DNA of 64,000 bases, from contig PTEX01000048.1 in assembly GCA_003342815.1 (NCBI GenBank), forward strand, positions 3,388,993 through 3,452,992, in the 5' to 3' direction. Source of the DNA: Eudromia elegans (lineage: Eukaryota > Chordata > Aves > Tinamiformes > Tinamidae). Position 1 is the stretch's first letter; each line of letters opens with the position of its first letter. The position numbers and the translations under genes are program-made. Under the pieces are notes generated by a model. That model was not told the DNA's origin, did not search any database, and saw nothing but the letters and a program-made list of their open reading frames with translations. Below, one piece after another: positions 38,621 to 50,400 of the stretch.

Positions 38621-41600
38621 CTGCGCAGATTTAAAGCAAAACAGTGATTTGGGGGCTAAAGGGACGAGGAGATGGCGTGGTTTGGGGAAGAATGAGGGAA
38701 TGGGGCAGAGCAGGCCTCGTGGAAACGGGGATCCTCCGTCTTCCTCATTCCCTGTGCTCGTTCCTTGTGTGAGTGGCTCAAAATGAGTCATTTTTAGCCA
38801 AGCTCAGGACAGAATTAGCCTGATAAGAATGTTGAGTGTTTCCAGGAACCAGCTTTGGGTTTGCGTCTTTCTCATGGAATAAAAGTTCAAAATAAACCAC
38901 TATGAGCATCGAGGGTAAGATGTGAAGAGATGAGTTGAAATGAGCATATATATCATAATACTTTTGGATTATTTGTTTGTTAATCCTTAGTATTTTGAAG
39001 CAGACTCTTCCAGTCTTTCCAAGAGAAAGACTGGGAATATGCACAGGACTCGAAGAATTTCCCTGGACTGGGAACCGTGCTCTGCTCTGATCCCTTGATA
39101 CTCCTTTGAAAGGAGAGCCTATTCTTTATAAAAATGTTAAACTGTTAAATCTCCTTGGATTTATAATAGTCAGCAGCAAGATGAGAACTGGGTCGGATAT
39201 GAAACCGTCCTGTTAGAGTTTGAAGTCACTGCAACAAAAAGTTAGAAAATAACTTTCAGGAGAAGGAATTATCCTCATTTGTGTTTTCTGCATAGATTTT
39301 TCTGTTCTGAAGAAGAATTACATCATAAGAATACAGTTGAGGTGAATTATTAATTTTACCTGACACAGCAATTGTTAACTTTCTGAGCCTTTTCCCGAGG
39401 CAAAATATGGCTGTAAGACAAGTAAAGTATTCATGATGGCTTTACAGAGCGCCTGAGGAGCTTCATGAGCCCTTCTTGAGAGGTTCATCTAACTAGAGCA
39501 AAAGCTCTTTCCACTTTATCCAAGCATCATTCCTACCTTTATATTCACCCTGAATACCCAGGTGGTCATGAAGCTGCTTTCACCTCCTTCCTTCAGGCTA
39601 GAACATGCTATGGAGCTGAGCACCAGTTCTTAACCTTCCTACACTATTTGCCAGGAGGATATAAGACCTTTCTGAAATAGTGCTGGTTTCACAAGTCTGG
39701 ATACCAGTGGCCGTGGTTGCTGCCAAACCCATCGTCTTGTAGCGCTGTGGTCTTTGTTGTTCCGCCTGTATCTTGCCCCCGTGTCTTGCCCTTCTTCATG
39801 GCCTTGGTCCTGCAGGGATTTAAATGGAGCTGAGCTTGACAAGGACACAGTTTTGCAAAAATGCAGATCATGGATGACTCAAAACAGCACCTAGCATTAT
39901 TGTGCAAGTTGTGAATTATGATACACAAAGAAAATTTGCCTATGCGAGGCTGTTAACTATTAACTGTAACGGCTTGTTCTTTAAGACGTATAACCATTTG
40001 CTTCCTTTCTGTTTACTCAATGCCTGAGGTTATGTGCTGAACAGTTATTTACCAGTAATACCTGCCAGTGCATCTACAATGAGTTCATTCTCAGTTTCTG
40101 CTTTTATAAAAAACGAAAATAAATTAATTAACTATTTTCACATGGATGTTGTGAAATGATTGTTCATTTGTGAAATGACAGTTCATTGAAAATGCAGCCT
40201 TGTTGTTATGTGGGATCTTGCTCATTACTCCAAAACTTTTTTCACTCTAAACAGAATATAAAGCAGCAAAATTCAGGCTCTGTATTATAAAAATGCATAT
40301 TTATTTAAGAGTGCTTTCAAATCCCAAAAGGTTTCCCAAAAGTAATGTGATCATTTTCTTACAAAGTGATTTGTCCAAAAATAATTCCAGAAAAATGAAA
40401 CATAAGCATTTTAAACGCTTTATGATTGAATTTAGTGGAACGTATCAATCTATTACTTGCTCTTGAGAGAAGGGTTGTAAGGTGTGCGCAAATCAAGAAA
40501 TTATTCTCTCATTCTCAGCACAGTCATTTCATTTTGCAAGAGGGATCATTGCACAAAGCTTGAGATTTACCTTTAAGAATGATACAAATTCTTATCACTG
40601 GAGGTGATTTTTTTTTTTTCATCACAGAAACAAGAAATAATAACAGGCAGAAACAAGAAATAATATTTCTTACTGTCATAGTGAGCATTTCAACTGAACC
40701 TTTGTTTTTTATTTTACCACTATGGAAACCTTAAAATTATTCCACTGCTTCCAAATAAAGAAACCTAAATATGAAACTTCCAAAAAGTCTGTCAGAACTA
40801 GAGCAAAGTAAAGGAACTGACCTTCTGCAAATACAAATCATATGGCAGCTGCTGTCAGTTATGGTTTCACGCACCCTTAAATAGTACATGTATTACAATA
40901 GTTGTACATTCCCCCTTACTCCAATAGGTTGTTCCCAAACATTCCAACCTGGCCAATTTTCATGTTTGGTTTTTTTTTTTTTCACTCAGATGCATTTTTG
41001 CTGACAACTCCATGTACAATAATACCTATCAAAATTTGCCTCGAAGCATATAGCCTCTAGCATGAAATAGTTAAATAATCTGGACTGCAAAATTGGCCTA
41101 TGTTTTCAACAACAGTTTCTGCAAGGTAACATTGTGCTGTTGAAAAAGATTTATGTTTCAGACGTTAAAGAAGTTGTTAGATGAGAAAACTCCCTCTGGT
41201 GGCTTTAAGAAGCAGCTTATATGTTTCATTTCCAAAAGTAAAAACTGTGGGAAAACACTCATCTGGGAGAAAATTCAGGTGGCACAGCAAGAATTCTACT
41301 ATTTCTTCACTCTTTAGCTATTTACAGTGCAGCCTTAGTAGAAAGATCCTTTAACTGATTAATTTTGTGCATTATTGAAAGAAGAAAAAAAAACCAGCTT
41401 CCCCTTTCTTCCTACCCCACTGCGGATATTGTTATGTGGCAGACCAGTTACTAATAGAAGGTGGTAATAGCTGTTATTTTTTTAACATCTTTTCTGAAGA
41501 TTTTTTTTTAGTTTATACTTGATTATTACAGTTAATTAATAAAAACCTGCAAGTAAAAGGGAGTTTGTGCAGCATCCGAAGTGGTGCCAAGAAGAACAAC

Positions 41601-44600
41601 ACGTGGATAGGTAACCCTAAATGGCACAACCGTATGTGCAGTTTCAAAGATTTTCTATTTGATTTGAGAACAGAAGACTTTTCATCCTCACAATTTGGCT
41701 GTAGTGCATCACGTTGTAGATACGGGAAAAAGAACCAGAAAAAAGCAAGCTCTGCTTTTCACTTGCATACTTATTTTTTTTGTCCAGTAAGCAACTACTT
41801 CCCTCCTTCCTTTAGGTACATTTCACATTTTGCATTTACATTAAATCCTTTTGGCAGGCACTGTTTGGGATTTCCTTATATTAACATCTAGCAGAAAGAA
41901 ATCTCATCTTCAGGGCCCAAGGGACTAATGGTTTCCTTATGCTTATGAATAAATCAACAGCTGTGGCCTTCAGCTGTTTTAGGTTACCAAAATAAAAGTA
42001 ACTGAAAAACTGCCTGTTATTGTGGCAGTTTTCACATGTGACCTGAGAGAAGATAAAAAACTTTTTCCCTACAGAAAAGGCACAAAATGTTCTTTATTCC
42101 ATCAGCAGCAGCAATGACCCAATTACAATGATCTAAAAAATCTAAATTTCGTCCAAAAGTTAATAAATTTTATGAAACCAGTTGATAAATCGTAGTGAAT
42201 ATTTGTCTCACTGTAACACGAGCACACTGAGTATTAAAGGATCTTTCTGTGCCACAGATAAGGGGATGGTGTCAACTAAAATTGCTCTTGGCCTCCAGTA
42301 TGAGTCACTGATACCTGGCAGCAGCAGCGTCAAAGAGCTCATTGCCACCAAAGCAGGGAGGTGTCACTGCCAGACATGGAGCCCCTGTGTCTTTCCCGTG
42401 CTCTTTCGTAGTCTTGTGCAAGTTCAGGGGCTCATTTGATCATTTTCGCTTGGAACTGTAAAATCTCCAGAGCAATTTGTAATTGCGATTAAACCGTGCT
42501 TAATTGTAATGTTAAAAACTACAAATCAAACTAGTTGGTGACCAGAAGGATGGGATCAGATGTAGAAACTCTGCACATATTACTTGCATTCAGGAAACTC
42601 TTTGAGTGTGATTTTCTTGTTTTGATTTGTTTTTAATAGACATACAAGCCCTGCAAGCTCCGGGCACCAAGACATGGTATTTTCTTCAGTGAAGTAGCAA
42701 AGGAAACTCCCAGGAGCCTTCTAAAGAAAGGGATGTGGAGTTCCTGGTATGTTCATGATTTCCCTATTGATTTTTCTAAACAGACAGTGCAATGAGTAGC
42801 ATATCTTCATCAGTATCACCACCTTCAATAGAGATGTCAAGACAAAGAAGGGCAAATACACTAGTCTGTTTCTTCATGCTTTAAGTGTAACGCAGTATCT
42901 CTCCTTGCTTCATCATCAAACAATATCAGATTGTGATTAATCTTAAGAGTATAACCCTTATCATCAGAAATGATTAGTCTATCGAGTTTATAAGCACTGA
43001 GGGGCAATTAAAGCATTCTTGAGGGGCAGTTTGTGCACCTGTGGAGCTGCCAGAATTGACCAAATATTCAGGGTTTAATAAACATCCATACTGAAATACC
43101 ACTTTCCGTGACAATCACATATCCTCCACTTCAGTATGCTATCTGAACTCTGGGATGTGCTGCTGTAATCAATAAGTGGTTTTGTATTTGTAGCAAACTA
43201 CACAGTTTTGTTGTTGGCTTCCTTCATTTTGGGTTCTGAAAGTTATCGAGTACATTGTAGCAGACAAGATCACTGGGCATTACTGCAGTGAAAATGTAGA
43301 GCAGGGGAAGAAGGTCATATATTCCTCCTCTCCCGTCTCAGCCAAACAAACAGATCTTCTAACCAGATCTAATAAATAATTATTTATACAAGGAGGGGGG
43401 GCAGGTTGTATCCTCTTAAATGGGTACCTACTGACTTGTGAAAGAGGACTTTACTTTCTGGGAGTTGCTTGTTAGAGCATTGGAAGGTTTCACTATTTAC
43501 TTTTTTTCCCCGTTTTTTTTAGTCATCAGGTGGAGTAAGGACTCGGATCATTTTCTACATGCCTGAAGGGTTGCATATCTTCCCCGTTTGGCACTGATGC
43601 CTGCTGGAAACAATACACATCAGGTTTTCTAGAGACACACTAAGCTCTCCCTAATAAGAGATTAAACACTTTATAAATGCCTGACTGCTTTATGTCTCCC
43701 CTCCCAGTAATTTAAAGCATTGGGGACTATTCATTTTACCAGTGCATAGTGCCACAAAACCAGCATAAGATGAGTTCTGCTTCACTCAGTTGGCCACGAG
43801 TGGAAAATGTTGACTCTAAATTTCCTCTTTCAGTTACAAATGTCTCCGCCTGAAGGAGGAAAACCAGCTCCTCTTTTAGTTTCAGAGACAATAATGTTAA
43901 AAAAGCAAACAGAAATCTGAATTCATATCTTGACAAATAAAATGTCGTTTAGTTCCCATTTTGGGTAATAGAGGAGGCTGAGATTATTTCTAATGAAAAT
44001 GAAAAGAACTGCGGAGTCCTTGTGTACAGTCACAGAAAGGTACCACAAAGAAATGAATTGCAAGGAGTATTTTGTGGTGTTATTTGGGCTTGCACTCGCC
44101 CAGCAATCCAAGGGTGCAGAAGTGGATGTGTGACAAAAGGAGAGTATGCTTAAACCACCCTATCTGAGTGCTCTCCAAATACACTCATCAATCTGGCTGT
44201 TTTTCAAAGGGAATCAACATTTAACTAACTAATCAGATGAATTCTGAGGTAATTATCCATGAATACGGGCAAGGATAATGCACATCATTGCTACCAAATG
44301 CTCACTCCTTTAGCTGGCACCCTTCCAAAGGCACCTACTGAGAGAGAAGTTTGCAAGCACGATGTTTTCTATTCTTTTTCACTTCTGCGTCTGTGTTATT
44401 TCCAGCCAGGCTATTTAAAAATCAGCGTCTCTTTAATCTAATTAATCCTTATGACTTGGCCCTTTACATTAAATTCCTTGCTTTTTAGACATTCCAGTTT
44501 ATAAATGTTCCAAAGCTCGTGCTGTACTAGGGAACTCCCAATCTCTCCTCACGACCTTTTGTCAAAAGCAAGAAGGAAAACAATGGTTTGGTTTAGACCC

Positions 44601-45959
44601 ACTAATCTGCTATATTTGTTTTTTCAGTGACATGTGACAGAATAGGCTTGCTCCAGTATAAGGACAGATGGTAACATAAGCTTGGTCAGATGCAGAAATT
44701 TTAATCCCATTCTCACATTTTCTCCTGTGGTTGCCTTCCAGGATCACAGTAATGTCTTCCCAAAGAAAGCTTGTTACAAGCATCGTCTTTCTGAAAGCTT
44801 TTTGCAGGGCACCAATCTCATTCCATTTCCCATCTGAGAGAGCTGTTTTCTCCATCAATTAACCAGAGCTGTCTCTTGTAGGAAATCAGAATTAAAAAAT
44901 TAAAATGAAAATAAAGCTTCAAGTGTTCTATGTTTAGCTTGCAAAGCTTGTATTGCTTTTGTGACATGTCAGTAATGACCTGGTAGGGGGAATATAGTTC
45001 TTTTAAGCAGTCCTGACATCCCAGATGACTACTCTGTGATCCATTTTTGTTCTCAGTGGGCCAAAAATCCAAGTGCCAAAGTCTCAATATTTTTCTTTTT
45101 AACTAGCCCTGCTCCTGTGTTATACTGCAAAAGTTAATTATATTAGTTATTGGTCAAAGGAGTCATTTGAACATTTTTACGTGAAACACATTGTTGCTAC
45201 AGTGTTCAGAGAAACACTACTAGCTTCATACAGATTTCTGAAAAATGTAACTTGGCTAACTTCACATATCTGCCCATTTCAGTCACTGACTGCAATATTC
45301 TTTTTAATTCTACAGCACTCACTGAGGCAAAGCTGATTTTATCTGATTTTAATTGCATGCTTAGGCTACTCTGATCATCCCGATTCACTCAATAATCTGT
45401 GTAGAGGAGGATGCAGACATAGAAAGGAAACGCTTCCTGAAATCTTACAATAAATGTCTAACATATGAGTGGTGCATTGCCCTGGAGAAATGCCAGTGCC
45501 TCCAGTGGTTTTAGTCTCACTTAGGCTTAGAAAACTGAAGTTTGATAAAATGAATGTATATAGATGCTCTAACAACATTTTGATCCTGATTTTGCCCTCA
45601 AGTTTGCAAACATGCTCCTTCCAAACCATATCAACACTGAATTTGAGACAATTAAGAATTAAATTTAGTCCCTGTTTCTGGGGATTGCTTCATCTATGCA
45701 GAAGTGACACAAGACCTAGATACAACTGCTTAAAGAGGAAGTCTCAAAGTGGGGAAAAACTAATTAAAATAAATACTGGCTTAATCCTTACTGTTTTTCA
45801 ACCTGCCAGTGTGAAGGACAATACTTTGAAGTGCAAGGTCCTGCTATGGCAGCATTTGTGCTAATGGTGAGAACTTACTAGTATGAAATCATTGATGATG
45901 AGATCTTTGAATAATAATTGATTATACCCAGTAGTGTAATGCAGAGCTATTTCCAATAT
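38621..45959. other. Intergenic region upstream of CD2AP, proximal part
   Basis: This stretch is AT-rich, with short open frames only and no recognisable exon, RNA gene or clear mobile element. Enhancers could be present, but nothing in single-sequence inspection marks one. Confidence 0.7.
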
Positions 45960-46215
45960 ATAGATACATATTAACTCCATCATGTAGCTAGAAAGATCTC
46001 ATCTTGAATACTGAGAGCAAAGCCCATATTCAAGAAAATATAACTCAGCTTCAAACTGGTACAGAAAAGGGTTTCCTGAAGCATCTTGGAGTGTGAGCAG
46101 TCCACAAGATGTTTAGTCTCACCAGATGATGTCTGAGAAGGGAGGGATTTGCTCTCAGTGAATACATCAGTGGCAGATCTGTGGAAGAATAAATGACTAT
46201 TTAAAGCTTAAAAGC
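45960..46215 (+). mobile_element. Possible very old CR1-like fragment (plus)
   Basis: The run GATCTCATCTTGAATACTGA followed by CATATTCAAGAAA and an order of blocks like that of CR1 ORF2 (CTCTCAGTGAATACATCAG near 46160) suggest an ancient CR1 remnant. Divergence is high and the match could be partly coincidental. A repeat-library search would settle it. Confidence 0.3.
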
Positions 46216-46240
46216 AACAGTGGGTCAAAATCGATGGATA

Positions 46241-46276
46241 CGACCATGGTTACAACCATGGGTATGACCATGGCTG
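46241..46276. repeat. Short tandem ACCATGG repeat
   Basis: There are three imperfect copies of a 13-base unit around GACCATGGTTA / AACCATGGGTAT / GACCATGGCTGC. Each centre is the palindrome CCATGG. Confidence 0.7.
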
Positions 46277-46483
46277 CGACTGGAGAAGAGAAAGAAAATG
46301 TTACTGCAGGGCACAGTCATGATATTCAGGAACAACAGCCACACAGGAGTAGGCAGAGACATAATGGTTCTTATGATGAAATTTACTGATTTTATATAAG
46401 GGATTACTATGATGTGGTTTGCTTTGCTAGCAGGGAAACAGGCTTAATTAGATTCTCTCCTAAATTCATTTATTTACATGCAT

Positions 46484-46518
46484 ATGTATGTGCATGCGTG
46501 TGTGTGTGTGTTTGTGTG
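46484..46518. repeat. Imperfect TG repeat
   Basis: A TATG/TGCG run passes into a (TG)n run with one TTTG interruption, ending about 60 bases before the plus-strand CR1. Confidence 0.8.
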
Positions 46519-46581
46519 CCATAGGCATACACAAATACTGTATGTAGATTTATTTTTAACGCATTTTATGCACAAATGTCA

Positions 46582-47447
46582 AATAGCTGACAGCCCTGAG
46601 GGCTGTGCTGCCATCCAGAGGGACCTGGACAGACTGGACAGCTGGGCGGCGAGTAACCTCATGAAGTTCAACAAGGGCAAGTGTAGGGTCCTGCACCTGG
46701 GGAGGAATAACCCTAGACATGCCTACAGGCTGGGGACAGACCTCCTGGAGAGCAGCCCTGCAGAGAGGGACCTGGGCGTCATGGTGGACGACAAGTTGAC
46801 CATGAGGCAGCAGTGTGCCCTCGTGGCCAAGAAGGCCAATGGGATCCTGGGGTGCATTAAGCAGAGCGTCTCCAGCAGGTCGAGGGAGGTGATTCTGCCC
46901 CTCTCCTCAGCCCTGGTGAGGCCGCACCTCGAGTCCTGTGTGCAGTTCTGGGCTCCCCAGTGCAGGAGGGATGTGGAGCTGCTAGAGAGAGTCCAGCGCA
47001 GGACCACAAAGATGATTAGGGGTCTGGAACATCTGCCCTATGAGGAAAGGCTGAGAGAGCTGGGCCTCTTCAGCCTGGAGAAGAGAAGACTGAGAGGGGA
47101 TCTGATCAATATATATAAATATCTCAAGAAAGGGAGTGAGGAGGAGGGGGCTGGCCTCTTCTCAGTGGTGGCTAGTGATAGAACTAGGGGAAATGGCCAA
47201 AAATTGAGGCACCAAAAGTTCCATAGGAACTTGCGAAGGAATTTCTTAACAGTGAGGGTGACAGAGCACTGGAACAGGCTGCCCAGAGAGGTGGTGGAGT
47301 CTCCTTCTCTGAAGATCTTCCAAACCCACCTGGACATCACCCTGTGCCACATGCTCTAGGGGACCCTGCGTGTGCAGGGGGGTTGGACTAGATGACCTCT
47401 AGAGGTCCCTTCCAACCCTAGTCATTCTATGATTCTATGATTCTATA
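46582..47447 (+). mobile_element. Young 5'-truncated CR1 LINE with open ORF2 C terminus (plus)
   Basis: About 866 bases of CR1 end in the family's tail, with ATTCTATG-type octamers at 47424-47446. A frame that stays open from 46478 to 47359 encodes about 250 residues of the C-terminal part of ORF2, downstream of the reverse transcriptase active site: [70 protein letters not shown] and [17 protein letters not shown]. The first ~35 codons of that frame are flanking DNA, including a TG repeat. The open frame and clean tail indicate a recent insertion. It lacks the endonuclease and polymerase core, so it cannot move itself. It is not a host gene. Confidence 0.95.
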
Positions 47448-50400
47448 AGAAGAGTGCTCAGACAGAGTACATTTATATGCTGATGTAATCCTTTGTACTA
47501 AAGGGATTGTAATAACATTTTCTTGCATTATAGCATGGAGATACCTAAGCTTAGCATTACCAAACCTGAGTACTTGGTAATGAGCTAGGTAGCTCATAGT
47601 TCTTTTTATAGTGAGTTATCGTGATCCCGCTTTTACCCTTCTTCTCTCTTTTTTTAGGACAGATGGTCTTCAAATACCTGGAGAGCAGGTAGAGATGCAG
47701 ATGTGGGGTAAGGAGCACAGCTCTTCCTCATTCCCTAGCATAGAAAACTCTAAACTTGTGTCAGCTTTTTGGTCCCTGACTCCTGGGTAAGGAGCCACAC
47801 AGGCTCAGAAGAAGCGCTTGGAGGCTGCTGCCTGGCAGCAGCTGATCAGTCTGCATGTTCTATCAGCAAAGAAATAGGTGCCATATAGAAGCCAGGCACT
47901 TGATTTATCTCAACTTGTGCAGACCGGTGGCCTGGGTATCTATTTCGATAAGGCTGCCAATCCAATATCTGTCACTTTGAGTTCACACTGAGGAAACAAA
48001 GGGAAGTCCCAGTGACATATCTTCCACCTGCACTCCCAGGAGGTGTCAGAGGAAGGTAAGAGAATGCCTCATCCACAAAGGAACAGTGGATATTATTACA
48101 AGACACATAAAATATGCACAGGGCAGAATTACATCTCTACCAGACTTTGAATGTCTGTAATTGGAGGAAGTGCTGGAGTTTTGCTCTGCAAGATCCGTGA
48201 AGAAAACTGCAGTAGAAATGTCAGGGCTTCCTGTGACAACAACATTGTGTTTTCCTTTAGAAATGATGACATATTAATCACATTCTTCCCTGCTTCTAGG
48301 CTGTGTTTGCAGGGAGGAACACACACACAGAAACAGAGCCATGATGTCATTTTTATACCGTAACTTTCATCTTAAAATAGAAGGGACAACACCTTTGTCC
48401 CTTCCACTTACTTATCTCAAAGCACAACAGTGTCCCTTTCTACAGCTGTCCGCCTCCTATTTCTCTGCTTCTGCTCTATGTCTCTTTGTGGGATTTTTTT
48501 TCCTTTTTAATTGAAACCACATTGAGATCTCTCTTGGACCGAGCACTTTTCTTGTCCTCCTTCTCACCTCTGCAAACACAATTAATTTTTGTTTGTTTCA
48601 TTTACCTCTATCAGTTTGAAGAAAGATGGAATTTAATCCATAGGCTTGTTCTACAGTTCCTGCCTGTTTGTATGGGATGCTCATCATCTCCTTTGTAAAG
48701 CTCTTTAAGATAGTATTTGTTTTTGGAGCACTAGCTATTGCCTTAAACTACTTGTTGCATTAAAAACCTACAGAAGTCATTTCTTTGAAAGGTTTCTAAT
48801 ATATAAAAATACATTTTAGTTGCCTTTATTTGTGGCTGCCTCATTGGATACTTACTAAGTCACCTGCTTTTCACATGGAAACTTCAGCAGCCTATTTCAG
48901 GTAGTCTATGCATTGGAGCCCAGTCCAATCAACACAGCCTATAGATTCGTCCTTCAAAATACAAAACAACAACCTCAGGGAGCAGATCTTCTTCCAAAGT
49001 CTGGCGACAGTATTTCCCTATGACAGAACATATTATTTGGTGATACTAACAAAGCTTCTTTTGTGACTGGTGTAGGTTTTTTTTCCAGCAACAGATATTT
49101 ATAGAAACAAAGCTGGAGAAGCGCTTCCTCCAGATTACATAATATGTCTGTCTCTGTTTCAGTATCACGAGGCCCTGTTCACAAGCTTCCCGTTACTTTT
49201 GGACCTTTATTTTACAAGTTAGAAGAGCTCTGACTGCTACCATATGTTACACACGTACTCAAAGAAAACATTCCTGGTATGAGAAGACTGATGCAGATAA
49301 ACAGGCAGGGAGTAACTAACAGTGCACACAGTGGCTGGGCGGGTTTCACATTGTCAGGGGTGATTTTGTTGGTGGTATTTTCTTCAGATTTCTAAAGTGT
49401 CTTCTTTAGTTGATTGTCTCCTGGGACATGTTTAGCCACAGTTCATCACATAGTCTGTGCAGTGCTGCAAACTTGGCATGGAAGAGAAGCGCGTGCAACT
49501 GGGACTGTTCTATAGTGTATGTCAGGACGGTCTATGTTCCCACCTCACTCAGTATTTTCATGGTAAAGTAGCTGTGCACTTTTCCCATTTAGATCTGCAC
49601 TCTGCTTCCCTTTACTGATGAAGCAAACCAGCCCTGGTGAATTCCGATTATCCTCAGCGGCAAAATTAGATATTTTAGAATATCTGTCATTCTGAGAAAA
49701 GCCAATCTGCCTGGGTGAATTTATAAAATGGTCAATTATAGTTCTGAAGAGGAAAATGTGAGGCTTTTATGCCCAGGGAGACGAAAGACTTGATCTAATC
49801 TGCACTGTGGTTGGTAAGAGAACATCCATTCATTTTAGTGGGAATGGGTTTCTGCCGAAGTGTGCACAGTCGGGAGTTCAAAGGAAAGCGAGATCCAAGC
49901 AGAAGGTACAAGATATGTGGAGAGCATGTTCCATAGTAAACAATCCCACAGGCTCACGCTGTGCCCTTTCCTTGTTGGCCTTTGATGTTGTGGCGCCTAT
50001 TTCGTTCCTACAGACTTGATCCCGCTGCCATTGAAATTAGTGGAAAGACCTCTCCTTGTCTTTGGTTGTGCCTGAACTGGCTTTGCATTTTTACCTTGCT
50101 CTTTGAGCAGGGGAGTAGTTTTATACTTTGATTGTGTGACAGGATCCCAAGATCCCTCATTGGAGAAAGTAAACAGAGCCAGGACCACGTTACCTCCAGA
50201 TCTCTCTGGTCCGGGCAGGCGCGGGAACTGCAGAGAAGCTGCAGAGGCCCCAGTCTGCACAGGTCTTCTTTGATGGTCTTTGCAGTAAGAAGAACAGAAC
50301 AGGTTGGAGGAGGCCAGCGTGTCCCAGCCTGGTGGTCGCTGCTGCCATCGCTCTCCCAAAGGATACACAAAACAGTGGCTGGAAGGTGAGAAGGAGGCAG

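Noticed and set aside
38027-38647. A 206-codon plus-strand frame and several others across the CpG island
   Set aside because: They are rich in Arg, Pro and Ala, exist in nearly every frame, and reflect the lack of AT-rich stop codons in a GC-dense promoter. The real content is the CD2AP 5' UTR and promoter.
46561-46581. CR1 target-site duplication
   Set aside because: I looked for matching short repeats flanking the CR1 at 46.58-47.45 kb and saw none. CR1 insertions usually lack clear ones.
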